Source: Liolophura sinensis (Eukaryota; Mollusca; Polyplacophora; Chitonida; Chitonidae). From it: a DNA stretch of 64,000 nt. The notes under the pieces were generated by a model. It did not search any database and was not told the origin of the DNA. It saw only the letters and a program-made list of their open reading frames with translations. The stretch lies in assembly GCF_032854445.1 (NCBI RefSeq), contig NC_088301.1, forward strand, positions 3,844,001 through 3,908,000, written 5' to 3'. This document shows positions 1 through 10,740 of the stretch, piece by piece (the stretch's first letter is position 1; the number at the start of each line of letters is the position of its first letter). The position numbers were made by a program, and so were the translations under genes.

Positions 1-177
1 TCCACAGTAAGAACTTTAAACTTCACGAAAGAGTTCTTAATGATGAAAACTACATATGAACTACAATATACTAAAAAAATAAAATGCAAATAAGTGAGAA
101 GTAAGAACATTCAAAATCTCTTTATGTACTATATAATAATTTATGATAAAAGGGGAAAATTTTGGCCGTTTGATGTT

Positions 178-556
178 GGAAAATTCCCCCCTCTTATCCG
201 AGCATCTTGAAGAAATGTGCAGGGTGAGAGGGATTTTTTGAGCATAACAAGGCCTTTCAGAAATGAGGGGTCACATTGCATATTCTATCATGCGGGCAGA
301 GCAGACGTGATTTTTAAAGACCAAAAAAGTAGTCCGTTTCAGGCCGTATATAACACTGACTTGTTCCTCCCTCAGTGTTTTTCTAAAGAGTAGTGTCTGT
401 TGGCAATAAAAAATGGGATGGTAACCCAAGCACACATAATTGTATAATGATCTATGGGTTGGGTGTGACCCCTCAAGGCCGAAAGGCCTTGTTATGCTCA
501 AAGAATCCCTCTCATCCTGCACATCTCTCCAAAATGCTCAGATGAGAGGGGGAAAT
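178..556. repeat. Inverted repeat pair, ~90-bp arms (178-274 and 466-556)
   Basis: Read on the minus strand, 274-178 matches 466-556 on the plus strand. Shared blocks include gtgacccctc, aaggccttgttatgctcaa, atccctctca and gaggggg, with scattered mismatches (perhaps 80-85% by eye). The arms enclose ~190 bp, which itself contains the left arm of the larger inverted repeat. Within the arm, aaggccgaaaggcctt is itself palindromic. This looks like a foldback or nested terminal-inverted-repeat element. Confidence 0.7.
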
Positions 557-1457
557 TCTTTTTTGCATGGCCTTAGCCTTTCAGGGTCACACTGTATGTT
601 TAAAGAACTGACAACAAGACGATTCTCAAATTCAGTAATCATTCACTTTTACTGCACCAATGTTGACTCAATTCCTCTTAACTTATAGCCATATTTCAGG
701 TCAAAAGAAAACTATTTGCCAACAATCTAGTAGGTTCATCACAGGTTTTATCACAGGTTTGTGATAAAATGTCTGAAATGTCCTTGAGAAGAGGACCAAT
801 CAGCTACAGTCATGACAGCACTTACATCTACAAGCTGCAGAAGTTGAAGCACTACAAAAAGAATGAGCTGAAATGTCCTGTGTCTATCCCAGATTTTGAC
901 AACTCAAACACAAGCCACTGAGATATTGCTGAAGTGGTAACAAATTGAATAGTTTTGTAGGAAATTACTTTTCACATGTCCTCCTCATTCTTGTTCTCCG
1001 TAAATATTCTACCCGAGTTCCCACAATACAAAGTTTCCAATTGGAATATTTCCAGAATTCTACAGGCTTTAGAAGATTATTTTTCTTTGTAGTTTTCAAG
1101 CCTTGCTGTACAATGAACACGGTTTTTGAATCAATACAGCTCGTATTTTAAATGCTCAATACTTGTAAGGTTTGCACTCTTTCTGCAACCAACTTACTAG
1201 TCAAAATCTTAAGAGATAGTTCTTCTAAAGGAACACAAGACTTAAGATAAACCATTAGCATGGACACATGTATGCATAAGTCTTTGTTTTGATATTCTAC
1301 GTTCAAAGAAACCTTTCATGAATCTGTGTACTAAGTCATCCGACACGCCATGCCCTAAACACTTAAGAATCTGTATCAGCATTGACCTGTGTGTGTTCAC
1401 TACCCTGTATGTTGAGCCTCCAACTGTTAAGTATGGTAGATAGTTTAGAATGTCTGA

Positions 1458-1674
1458 GTGATTCGGATGAAGGGAATGGACACCCCTGCGTACCCACCCA
1501 ACACACCATCGTCTTATGCAAACTCATACTGGCGACTCGCTGAGTCCTACCAAGACTTAGTGATAAAGTGCGCAGCTTCAGCTGAAATGCCTAAAGAACG
1601 CAAAGAAGACCAGATATGGAAAAGGCGACTAGCTGGAGTTGTCTGCCCATGGGATGTATTGTCCGAGTCCCAGG
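1458..1674 (+). CDS. Small unexplained open frame inside the inverted-repeat element
   Basis: The frame reads PNTPSSYANSYWRLAESYQD, then KERKEDQIWKRRLAGVVCPW and ends SESQ next to a possible donor (cccag/gtaaac). Composition is protein-like, but there is no ATG at the frame start and no family match. It could be an exon of a plus-strand element gene, or chance. Confidence 0.15.
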
Positions 1675-2253
1675 TAAACTGAGGCAGTATGGTCCTCTGG
1701 GGAGTTTCAGGGGGAATTCTGCTAAAGCCTGAAGTAACTGTGGAAACCAACATTGTGTTGGCCAAAATGGAACTCCTCAGCACCCCTAGTAGTAACCTGA
1801 AAGCAGGACAACAGTATCTACCATTATGGCATGTGGATCAGCCCTCCAGGAAGCAAAAGTATCCAGCTGCGTGTTGAGTCGAGATGTAAAAAAATCAATT
1901 GTTGGTGTAAAGAAATACAGAACTATATTTTGAAAAACTGATGCTTATAACATCCACTCTGTAGAGTGCACTTTTCTGTTGTCGTAAAAATATATTTGAA
2001 ATGAACCGCCTTGGTTCAAGACTGTATCTCTCTACAGCCTATTTAGTAAGGAAGGTTTCAATTTCTTTGAAAATAACTTTTTCTTCAGCATTACTAAATA
2101 TTATAGGAAATGGTATTTTGCTCTGGTGTGGAGTAGATGAAAATTCTATTTTATGACCAGTGACATCTTCCAGTATACACTTGTTGGGGTTCAACTTCCG
2201 CCAAACAGGTAAGTTTGCTTGAGATTTCCTGCCAGAAATACAGGATTACTAAC

Positions 2254-2437
2254 CTTCGTTTGCGTGTTGTTGGGAATTGCTGGTTTGCAGTATGCTGGCC
2301 TGCAGGCATGACAGGTCTGCTGCGATAATATCATGGGGGCTGTCAGCCGGATTGGCGAAATCCAGGTCGTTGATCTCTGGTGTATCCCCGTCCCCGGGAC
2401 AATGTCCATTTTTTTTGCAAAAGTTCTCGATGCCTAA
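2254..2437 (-). CDS. Possible second exon of the orphan gene
   Basis: Acceptor gggtttgacag at 2438, donor gttagt after 2254. The open frame reads LGIENFCKKNGHCPGDGDTP, then INDLDFANPADSPHDIIAAD and a Ser/Gln-rich end. Composition and phase agree with continuation from the exon ending at 2539, with an intron of about 101 nt. There is no family match, so this is offered only as a model. Confidence 0.25.
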
Positions 2438-2520
2438 CTGTCAAACCCTTCAGTCTTTTCGCTGATGAGGTGAATATTATCAATTTCATTCACCCTGTCT
2501 CATATACTGTCACCAAACAA

Positions 2521-3177
2521 TCACCGAGTAGTGGGAACCTCAGGTATACAAATTGAAGAATATTTCTGGGCAAGAAATGGCTTGAGAAAACTCCTTCTGC
2601 CCATGCAGACACTGAAATACACGTTACTCATAATAGTAAGCGAATCGGTTAAAGTCTCCCTTAATTTCACAACATCTACTTTCCCACAGGGTAAAGCTAA
2701 ATTTCCTGTCATTATAGCCATTGCTGAAATGGCGTGCCGAGGAAGCCCCAAATTCATCGTCATCATCATCGGGTACTGAGCATCAACGATTTTGTTGAGC
2801 TTCGACACGAGCTCAGCGATTCCTAATTCCTCACACAGTGCAAGCAAGTCAGCTTCATCCAAGTTTACCGTGCTTGTCTTTGCTTTGCCATGTTGGAATT
2901 CCCCACATGCTTTATAGCGGCCTTTGTTATAGCCGTATTGCCTTAACTTTAGTGGCTCAATTTTTTTATTCGGGATCAATTTTAATTCGAGATTAGTGCA
3001 ACTTTTCGACAATTTAGCAGATTCCGCAAGAGCCTTTTTTAGGACTCCATCTTTGTTGAAGCCTTCCAAAGGAAGCCAAGTGTCACAGTGCTCCGAGTCC
3101 GACCTGAACATCTCAGCCAGTTCATTGCACTGTCTCGTGCATGTTTCCTTGGGTCCATGAATGACATCACAAACCAT
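2521..3177 (-). CDS. Orphan ORF inside the inverted-repeat element
   Basis: This is the longest open frame in the left 10 kb: open from 3240, first ATG at 3177, stop at 2521-2523. A TATAAAA (complement of 3261-3267) lies about 85 bp before the ATG, inside the right inverted repeat, so the arm may carry the promoter. The product is mixed alpha-type, with acidic and lysine-rich stretches and motifs DEADLLALCEELGIAELVS and LRQYGYNKGRYKACGEF. I recognise no domain. A spliced alternative leaves the ORF at ...CIPE (2539, donor gttccc) and joins in phase to 2437-2254, extending an acidic, low-complexity tail. It could be a transposon protein or a captured gene. Confidence 0.4.
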   Translation of the reverse strand: MVCDVIHGPKETCTRQCNELAEMFRSDSEHCDTWLPLEGFNKDGVLKKALAESAKLSKSCTNLELKLIPNKKIEPLKLRQYGYNKGRYKACGEFQHGKAKTSTVNLDEADLLALCEELGIAELVSKLNKIVDAQYPMMMTMNLGLPRHAISAMAIMTGNLALPCGKVDVVKLRETLTDSLTIMSNVYFSVCMGRRSFLKPFLAQKYSSICIPEVPTTR

Positions 3178-3742
3178 CTCCGTTGTCCGTCTCAAAACAC
3201 AATCGTGTGAACTCACTGAGCGTGTGATAGAAAAAGACACTGAGGGAGGAGTGAGTCAATGTTTTATAAAGCCGGAAACGAACTACTTTTTAGGTCTTTA
3301 AAAATCACGACTACTCTGCCCGCATGATAGAATATGCAATGTGACTCCAAAAGGCCAAGACCATGCGTAAAAGAATTCCCTTTGAAGAACATTACTGAAG
3401 ACCCCGTACGCAACAGGTGTAGGGGATTTCAATTATTATTTTAGCACAGCAGCTTTCACAAAATATCAACATCACCTGCACATGTGTTGTGTTCACAATC
3501 AATAATAAAGTCTCTAACATGTATCAAACTGGTAGCATTATAACTTTTTCAAACTTCAGAATCAGTGTATCATCATAAACGGTGTAGGTAGGAATCTCAT
3601 ATTTGAGATCTATCCACAATCTGAGCTATTCTTGGTGAATACAGAAAAATTGATTAGCAAATATGGATTTTTTGCCAAAAGTCTTTGGTATAGCCTTTTT
3701 CGCTATTGTCATTTTTTCATTTAGAGACAAGCACAGACTTAC

Positions 3743-3841
3743 ACTTAAATTTGGGATGTCTTCCTGCTGGAAGGTTGAGATCATGTCATACACCGGATCT
3801 GGCCATACATCTGGCATTGTGTGGAGAGCAAGGGCAGACAT
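3743..3841 (-). CDS. ipo13: ipo13 exon, 99 nt
   Basis: Acceptor ggctttcag, donor gtaagt. Its 33 codons read SALALHTMPDVWP and then a helix ending QQEDIPNLS. It continues the previous exon in phase 0, and the MPDxWP motif is characteristic of importin-13. The downstream intron, toward lower coordinates, holds the inverted-repeat element at 0.27-3.35 kb. Confidence 0.88.
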
Positions 3842-6800
3842 CTGAAAGCCAGAACACATGCTCACTTGTACATTGACTGTTTACAGATAGGTATAGGCAT
3901 TATCAGGAATATCTTTTTGCAGACTTTTGCAATGTTTTACTCATAGACAGTTTCACACAAAGTTCATTATTCAATGTTTTACTCATAGACAGTTTCACAC
4001 AATGTTCATTTTTCAATGTTTTACTCAGACAGTTTCACACCATGTTCATTATTCAATGTTTTACTCATAGACAGTTTCACACAATGTTCATTTTTCAATG
4101 TTTTACTCAGTTTCACACCATGTTCATTATTCAATGTTTTACTCATAGACAGTTTCACACAATGTTCATTATTCAATGTTTTACTCATAGACAGTTTCAC
4201 ATAATGTTCATTATTCAAAGTTTCACTCATGGACAGTTTCACACAATGTTCATAGAAATACATGCACAGAACTACATGTACCACAATGTGGCTTTCAGCT
4301 GCAATGCTGGATGCCACGGTTGTTACACAAGCTAACAGAACAGTTTAACCCCTGTGATGATTTATTTGTTTATTTGATTGGTGCTTTGCGCCGTACTCAA
4401 GAACGTTTCACTTAAAGGACAGCGGTTAGTATAATGGTGAAAGGAAACCGGGCACAGCTCGGGGGAAACCCACGACCATCCGCAGTTTGCTCACAGACCC
4501 TCCCCTGTGATGAACATACAGGCATATCACATACCACAGAAGTTTAACCTAAGCATCCTCTGAAACGTCACATACACACTGAACGCTTATGTGAAATGAT
4601 GCAGTTGATGCTTGCATTTTAGCATGGGGGCCACAAAGAGGATATTCTTTGAAATATTTATTTATTTATTTGATTGGTGTTTTATGCCGTACTCAAGAAT
4701 ATTTCACTTATAGGAGGGCAGCCAGCATTATGGTGGAAGGAAACCGGGCAGAGCCCGGGGGAAACCCACGACCATCTGCAGCTTGCAGCCAGACCTTCCC
4801 AAATACGGCCAGAGAGGAAGTCAGCATGAGCTGGACTTGAACTCACAGCGACTGCATTGGTTATAGGCTCCTGGGTCATTACGCTACGCTAGCGCGCTAC
4901 GGAGGCCCCCTTCTTTGAAATAATAGCATGTAAATGATTATATACGTAACATATAACATGTAGTAAAAGATAAAGACTGCTCAAAAAAAAACAAAACAAG
5001 CTACTTTGGTGTAAGATCTGTTTAAGGATACAAAAGATTAGGCCATTTTATGAAATTATTTCACCTTCTGATTCTCCATTTTCATATCCTGTGCAGAAAC
5101 AGCACTGTATGCATATCAATCTGATTACACCAATCACCAACAAATTGGATAAACCTGAAGGAAATTCTGCATATTTGCAAGGTGTTTATTCAAACACATT
5201 CTGCAGGCAATATTCTGTGTTCACTGGTACAATTATACTTTTGTGAAACCCTGAAAATGGCCAATCCAACTTTGTCTCATGCAGCACTTTAATCACCAGC
5301 GTTAATATTTACCTTAACACTGCCTTAAATGTTACTAGACAACATAAGCTCCTATTGTGCTTTGTACAGGCGAGCTAAAAAATATGTCCAGATATTTTGA
5401 AATGAATCTCTGTATATTTATAGGTCACAAATTCACCATCCTTAGCCTAAAGATGTATGGTCACTGACTGTAGCAGTAGGGTTACTCACAGCCACACACA
5501 GTCTGGTCAACACCATCTTCGGCCCTGTCGTGAACTGAAAAATCCTCTCAAAGAGACGGGTTCGCAGGCTGAGATACTGATCATGGGGAACCTCTTTCCT
5601 GTAAATAAAGTAAAGCATCTCAACATCGCATATCTACTGGAGGACAAACAGACAGCATCCTATATAAACACATACTACATGTGCTGGAGGTGACACAGGT
5701 GAGCTGAATTGGTCACGTGTTAAACATCATCATAACAACTCTTGGTGATTCTTGGTTTCCATTTGTTAATACAGTCATGTGATAGTCTGCAAACCATAAT
5801 GTACAGCCATAATTAGCCAGGGCAAGTCATACTCACAAGGTAATACCCCGTCCATCAGCATGCACTAATTATTTATTCTCAAATAACACAAAGGTATGTT
5901 CATATATTTATCCATTTGATGTATACTGACGTTCAACAATTCTCACAATTACCTGTGTATTCTGCTGGCCACATCTATGGGAGGAAGAAACCAGAGTGGA
6001 GGGAGTAGGCATAAATCTATAATTTTGATTCTTAAGAAAGCTGCATTGATATTGTTTGAGTTCAAAATGACAGTTAAGTTTTCTACTTGTCTTTCCTGAT
6101 GAAAACTCAATATGCCTTAAATCTGGTTAACATTAACAAAGTGGCTTGTTTTCATGTAGTGAGTACAAGAACAAATAATGCATACATTGTGCAGCCACAG
6201 TTTTACAAGCGTATCATTCTGTATCTCCACTGTAAATGTGCAATATGCCGGTGAAACAAAGTCTATAGACAATCACGAAATTGTGACAGTCCCCACTGCT
6301 TACAATTTTACTTACTACAGCTCAACTATTAAAATTTGCTTCCTATTTCTTAACAAGGTATCTACTTCAAGAAAATGCCATTCACTTTTCAGTCCTCTGT
6401 CAGCGAGAGTTTAGAACAGCAAACAGCATGTCTTAGGATTGGTTATATATATAATACTTCTATGTGATAAAAGATCAGACTACAATATTTTTAAAAGACT
6501 TACCAATATCTGGCTATTTTCACATGCAGTGTGCTTGCCCCAAAAAACTGCACTTCAATACTCTGTAAAACAATAAAAAGAACACATTAAAACTCAAAAC
6601 ATTACATTACCGTGCATTATATTATATCTTATTTGACATCAAAGGCCATGTAACTTCATTCATCACTGAAGGTGACCTTTAAGAACAAAAATGGCTTTTA
6701 TTTTTCTGCAGAGGGCGTAAATTAATTTTTTTAATTGTTCCAGGTTAACCTGCTGATACCTTACTGTCCCAGGTTAACCTGTTAATTACCTTATGGTCCC

Positions 6801-8364
6801 AGCTTAAGCTGCTATCACTTTGTTGTCCAAGGTTAACCTGCTATTGCCTTGTTGTCCAAGGTTAACCTGCTATTGCCTTGTTATCCCAAATTAACGTCCT
6901 ATTACCTTGTTGTCCCAGCTTAATCTGTCATCACCTTATCTTCCCATGTTAACCTGCTATTGCCTTGTTGTCCAAGGTTAACCTGCTATTGCCTTGTTGT
7001 CCAAGGTTAACCTGCTATTGCCTTGTTATCCCAAATTAATGTCCTATTACCTTGTTGTCCCAGCTTAATCTGTCATCACCTTATCTTCCCATGTTAACCT
7101 GCTATTGCCTTGTTGTCCAAGGTTAACCTGCTATTGCCTTGTTGTCCAAGGTTAACCTGCTATTGCCTTGTTATCCCAAATTAACGTCCTATTACCTTGT
7201 TTTCCCAGCTTAATCTGTCATCACCTTATCTTCCCATGTTAACCTGCTGATACCTTACTGTCCCAGGTTAACCTGTTATTGCCTTATGGTCCTAGCTTAA
7301 GCTGCTCTCACTTTGTTGTCCAAGATTAAGCTGCTATTTCCTTGTTGTCCAAGGTTAACCCGCTATTGCCTTGTTGTCCAAGGTTAACCTGCTATTGCCT
7401 TGTTGTCCCACTTAATCTGTCATCACCTTATCTTCCCATGTTAACCTGCTGATACCTTACTGTCCCAGGTTAACCTGTTATTGCCTTATGGTCCCAGCTT
7501 AAGCTGCTCTCACTTTATTGTCCAAGATTAAGCTGCTATTTCCTTGTTGTCCAAGGTTAGCCTGCTATTGCCTTTTTGTCCAAGGTTAACCTGCTATTGC
7601 CTTGTTATCCCAAATTAACGTCCTATTACCTTGTTGTCCCAGCTTAATCTGTCATCACCTTATCTTCCCATGTTAACCCGCTATTGCCTTGTTGTCCAAG
7701 GTTAACCTGCTATTGCCTTGTTGTCCAAGGTTAACCTGCTATTGCCTTGTTGTCCAAGGTTAACCTGCTATTGCCTTGTTATCCCAAATTAACGTCCTAT
7801 TACCTTGTTGTCCCAGCTTAATCTGTCATCACCTTATCTTCCCATGTTAACCTGCTATTACGTTACTGTCCCAGGTTAACCTGTTATTACCTTATGGTCC
7901 TAGCTTAAGCTGCTCTCACTTTGTTGTCCAAGGTTAACCTGCTATTGCCTTGTTATCCCAAATTAACGTCCTATTACCTTGTTGTCCCAGCTTAATCTGT
8001 CATCACCTTATCTTCCCATGTTAACCTGCTATTACCTTACTGTCCCAGGTTAACCTGTTATTACCTTATGGTCCTAGCTTAAGCTGCTCTCACTTTGTTG
8101 TCCAAGATTAAGCTGCTATTGCCTTGTTGTCCAAGGTTAACCTGCTATTGCCTTGTTGTCCAAGGTTAACCTGCTATTTCCTTGTTGTCCAAAGTTAACC
8201 CGCTCTTACCTTGTTGTCCCAGGTTAACCTATTATTACATGTACCTTGTTGTCCCCTAGAAGCTCCCAGGAAAAGGACCAGGCTTCTGGTGATACCTGTG
8301 CTGAAGTCAGCCATTTGTGTACCTCTCTCTGTAGGCTGGCATCATAGTAAAACTGACGAACTGC
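3743..8364 (-). CDS. ipo13: Importin-13 (karyopherin-beta family), 5' exons, partial
   Basis: Nuclear transport receptor of the importin-beta family that carries cargoes through the nuclear pore in a Ran-dependent way. Four exons join in phase on the minus strand: 8364-8245 (40 codons), 6562-6504, 5598-5490 and 3841-3743. All have AG acceptors and GT donors (gtacat, gtaagt, gtgagt, gtaagt). The joined product has blocks typical of the importin-13 N-terminus: QFYYDASLQ, WLTSAQVSPEAWSFSWELL, VQFFGASTLHVKIARYW, VPHDQY, KMVLTRLCVA, ALHTMPDVWP. These are the first HEAT repeats and importin-beta N-terminal domain. The first exon here begins in phase 0 after a clear acceptor, so a short upstream coding exon with the start codon is missing; I could not find it between 8.4 and 12.6 kb. 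The next 3' exon is not seen at 1-3742 and should lie left of the window. The intron after the first visible exon is filled by a ~29-bp array built from that exon's own donor. Confidence 0.9.
3925..4252. repeat. Minisatellite, ~42-bp unit
   Basis: About eight imperfect tandem copies of a unit like cacaatgttcattattcaat followed by gttttactcatagacagttt. Some copies lack 8-12 bp. It lies in the ipo13 intron about 85 bp upstream (gene orientation) of the acceptor at 3842. I see no similarity to the neighbouring exon. Confidence 0.9.
4360..4505 (-). mobile_element. Truncated tRNA-derived SINE (family A)
   Basis: It shares the family 3' tail (tttgattggtgctttgcgcc), the taatggtgaaaggaaaccgg block and the acccacgaccatccgcag block with the full copy at 4656-4910. 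It stops before the tRNA-like head. Confidence 0.8.
4656..4910 (-). mobile_element. Full-length tRNA-derived SINE (family A) with 12-bp target duplication
   Basis: Read on the minus strand it begins ggggcctccgtagcgcgcta, has an A-box and B-box head (gagttcaagtcc), and ends with the tail caccaatcaaataaataaat. It is flanked by the direct repeat ttctttgaaata at 4645-4656 and 4911-4922, showing target-primed insertion. The tail resembles SINEs described from molluscs (RUDI/V-SINE-like); that naming is from memory. Confidence 0.88.
5490..5598 (-). CDS. ipo13: ipo13 exon, 109 nt
   Basis: Acceptor tatttacag, donor gtgagt. It encodes KEVPHDQYLSLRTRLFERIF and then FTTGPKMVLTRLCVA, matching the importin-13 helix read as KIVLTRLCVAL in vertebrates. 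It opens with one base completing the split Trp and ends in phase 0. Confidence 0.9.
6504..6562 (-). CDS. ipo13: ipo13 exon, 59 nt
   Basis: Acceptor gttttacag, donor gtaagt. It encodes VQFFGASTLHVKIARYW, a hallmark stretch of importin-13 in which family members read like Q-Y/F-F-G-A-S-x-L-H. It ends two bases into the Trp codon, which the 5598-5490 exon completes. Confidence 0.9.
6739..8244. repeat. ~29-bp tandem array derived from the ipo13 exon donor
   Basis: About 50 units of 29-30 bp, basic plus-strand form aggttaacctgctattgcct plus tgttgtcca, with variant units (tcatcaccttatcttcccat; cccagcttaatctg) that recur in the same order and so form a higher-order repeat. Read in ipo13 orientation, many units contain GGGACAACAAG/GTAATAG. 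This is the last 11 bases of the adjacent exon plus a GT donor. The array abuts the exon without a gap. The core aggttaacct is palindromic. Confidence 0.92.
8245..8364 (-). CDS. ipo13: ipo13 exon (N-terminal HEAT), source of the adjacent array
   Basis: Acceptor cttcctgcag then 40 complete codons, including QFYYDASLQREVHKWL and SPEAWSFSWELL. The exon ends GGGACAACAAG and is followed by a weak donor, gtacat. The same 11 exonic bases recur dozens of times in the array that starts directly downstream in gene orientation (6739-8244). Confidence 0.9.
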
Positions 8365-9136
8365 CTGCAGGAAGAGCAGACAACAGAAAGAGTCTAAAAT
8401 CATCGTGCTACTTGACCACTAGACATTACATTGAATAACAGATGTGAAATTAGCGGAGAATCACTGACATCCCAACAGCTCATTACCTGTCATGACTTCC
8501 TTGTAAATTCTACTTTCAAATCTATTACTTATTTCCAGCCTTCTGACACATCCATCTAAACCTCATACAAACAAAAACTCTACAACATTCTAACAACTTA
8601 CCATTAAATACAGTTATAAGTCTTGCTGAGAGACACAATTAATGCTAACAACAATTAACTATGAATGCACTTTTAATACCTCATGCTGTTTTCTTAATTT
8701 TCTTTGTGGTGAATAATGCATTATAGAAGATTAAATGCTTGTATTTTGTATACCGTACACATTGTATACTTACGGACTCAATGTTTTCAGCAGAATATTC
8801 CATTTGTTATTTGATTAATTGTACAGTATGTATTTGTAGACAGTAACTTCTTTATCCACTATCCATACTGCAAATAAAAAAACCAGATGAGACAAATGTT
8901 ATGATAATTATGTACAGTATTCTTATCCAAAGGATTTAACATGAGTTGAACCCAATGCATTCCTGAACAAGTATACCTATATTCTCATTTAAATACACGT
9001 AGTAAATATACATGTAGGGTAGATATTAGCAAACTGCTTATACATGTAACTATAACAAAATCTGGCAATCTGGTTACTATGGCAACTGCAGTAATGGGCA
9101 CCTCCACACACATGTGCTAACGTATACATGTAAATA
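8365..9136. other. Non-coding stretch upstream of the first visible ipo13 exon
   Basis: AT-rich intronic or flanking sequence. No exon with family similarity, no RNA gene and no SINE was seen. Confidence 0.5.
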
Positions 9137-9715
9137 TAGAATCACTACAAGAAATGTACCCCCCATATGTGTACATGTAGAATCACTACAAGAAATGTAC
9201 CCCCCATATGTGTACATGTAGAATCACTACAAGAAATGTACCCTTCATACATGTACGTGTAGAATCATAACTTGAAATGTAACCCCCATATGTGTACATT
9301 TAGAATCACTTCAAGAAATGTACCCCTCATACGTGTACATGTAGAATCACTACAAGAAATGTACCCCCCATACATGTACATGTAGAATCACTACAAGAAA
9401 TGTACCCCTCATACGTGTACATGTAGAATCACTACAAGAAATGTACCCCTCATACGTGTACATGTAGAATCACTACAAGAAATGTACCCCTCATACATGT
9501 ACATGTAGAATCACTACAAGAAATGCACCCCTCATACATGTACATGTAGAATCACTACAAGAAATGTGCCCCCCATACATGTACATGTAGAATCACTACA
9601 AGAAATGTGCCCCCCATACATGTACATGTAGAATCACTACAAGAAATGTACCCCTCTTACGTGTACATGTAGAATCACTACAAGAAATGTACCCCTCATA
9701 CATGCACATGTAGTT
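9137..9715. repeat. Minisatellite, 41-bp unit, ~14 copies
   Basis: The unit is gtagaatcactacaagaaat plus gtacccctcatacgtgtacat. Copies differ mainly at ccccccata/cccctcata and at cgtgt/catgt. Each unit carries the palindrome acatgt or tacatgta. It lies upstream of the first visible ipo13 exon. Confidence 0.92.
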
Positions 9716-10151
9716 ACTTCCAATTTGAAGTTAAAACTAGAACTGCAAGCAATTTCGGGTGAGGTCCACGAAATGTAATTCTCATTATTCGTTGTCAAAT
9801 ACACATATGACGCAGCATTCCTATTTCTAACGATACAACCTCTTTGAGAAAGCATGGGCGATGCAGTAGAAACCAGGCAGTCCAAAAAAGCACATTACAT
9901 GTATGTGAATCTGTCCAGTTAACGTCTAGCTCCATGTTAAATGAACTTCAATTTCCATTACTAAAAATGGTTCATGTCTATTAAAGTGCTACTTTAGTCC
10001 TGACAGAAGCTACGCAGAAATATTAAAATGATATGAAGGATACCCTAGGGAAAAGAGCTAACACCAGGGTTCAAAAAGATCTACAACATATTTAACTCGT
10101 ATAAGTGAAGAGACTTTAAAAACAAAATCTTTGGCAGTTTCCGTAAAATTT

Positions 10152-10740
10152 TTCCTGATGTCACGTGATAATGTTCCTTATGTGACAATGAGTCAAATAA
10201 ATGTAAAGTCGAGTAAGGCAGTTATGCTGGCATGACGTCATGCGTGTTTGAAAGTGCGACGTCATTCGTTGCTATACATCAGAGATGGGCGACGCCAAGT
10301 GTTCTTGCATGACGTCACACCGGGCAAAATTGGAAATGACAGAAAACTTTTGTGCTACAGTGCTATGTTTTAACAATTTAGGAAAGCAATTCAGACTATC
10401 CCAATCCTTATCATTTAACCTTCCTTTCAAGACAATCTGGTCTTCACACTGTAGTAGCTCTTAAAACACTTCTAGTGAGAAAACTACTGATCTGGCAAAT
10501 GCATTTCTTGGGCTACAATATGGTGCAAGTTCAGATTTCTAGCTCTCATAGTTTTCAAATTATAAGCCATTCAATTTATGTAACAAAAGTTAGTTTCTTG
10601 ACATTATCTCAAAAAGTTGGACATATGGACAAAAAGCAAAAGGAGATTTGGAATCACTGGACTGAAATACTCTAGAATATATAAAAATATTATCAAAATT
10701 TTAAACTAGATGTGACGTCATAATTTCAACCAATGGTGAG
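10152..10740. promoter_or_regulatory. Cluster of CRE palindromes and an E-box; candidate promoter or enhancer
   Basis: Three exact TGACGTCA palindromes lie at 10233-10240, 10310-10317 and 10713-10720, plus half-site gacgtcat near 10258, a cacgtg E-box at about 10160 and ccaat at about 10730. The density is far above chance for an AT-rich genome. Position fits the 5' region of ipo13 (minus) or a shared ipo13/fam151 control region. No transcript start is visible. Confidence 0.45.

Larger units (their letters stand above)
270..3346. mobile_element. Putative DNA transposon or cargo-bearing element with ~105-bp terminal inverted repeats
   Basis: The left arm (270-377) and right arm (3242-3346) are inverted copies. 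Both read gtcacattgcatattctatc, then atgcgggcagag, gatttttaaagacc, aaaagtagt, a TATA-like run (gtatataaca on the left, tttataaaac on the right), and ctcctccctcagtg. Divergence is low, about one mismatch in eight to ten bases. The interior holds one long minus-strand ORF. No convincing target-site duplication borders the arms. The outer flanks share further short related blocks (tgcatggccttagcctt near 563, inverted near 3350), so several family members may be nested. The superfamily was not recognised. Confidence 0.55.

Noticed and set aside
2531-2779. Plus-strand 82-codon ORF
   Set aside because: Shadow of the longer minus-strand ORF at 2521-3177.
6739-9715. Regular repeat-spacer look of the 29-bp and 41-bp arrays, as in CRISPR
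   Set aside because: The whole unit repeats, with no unique spacers, and the context is an animal gene.
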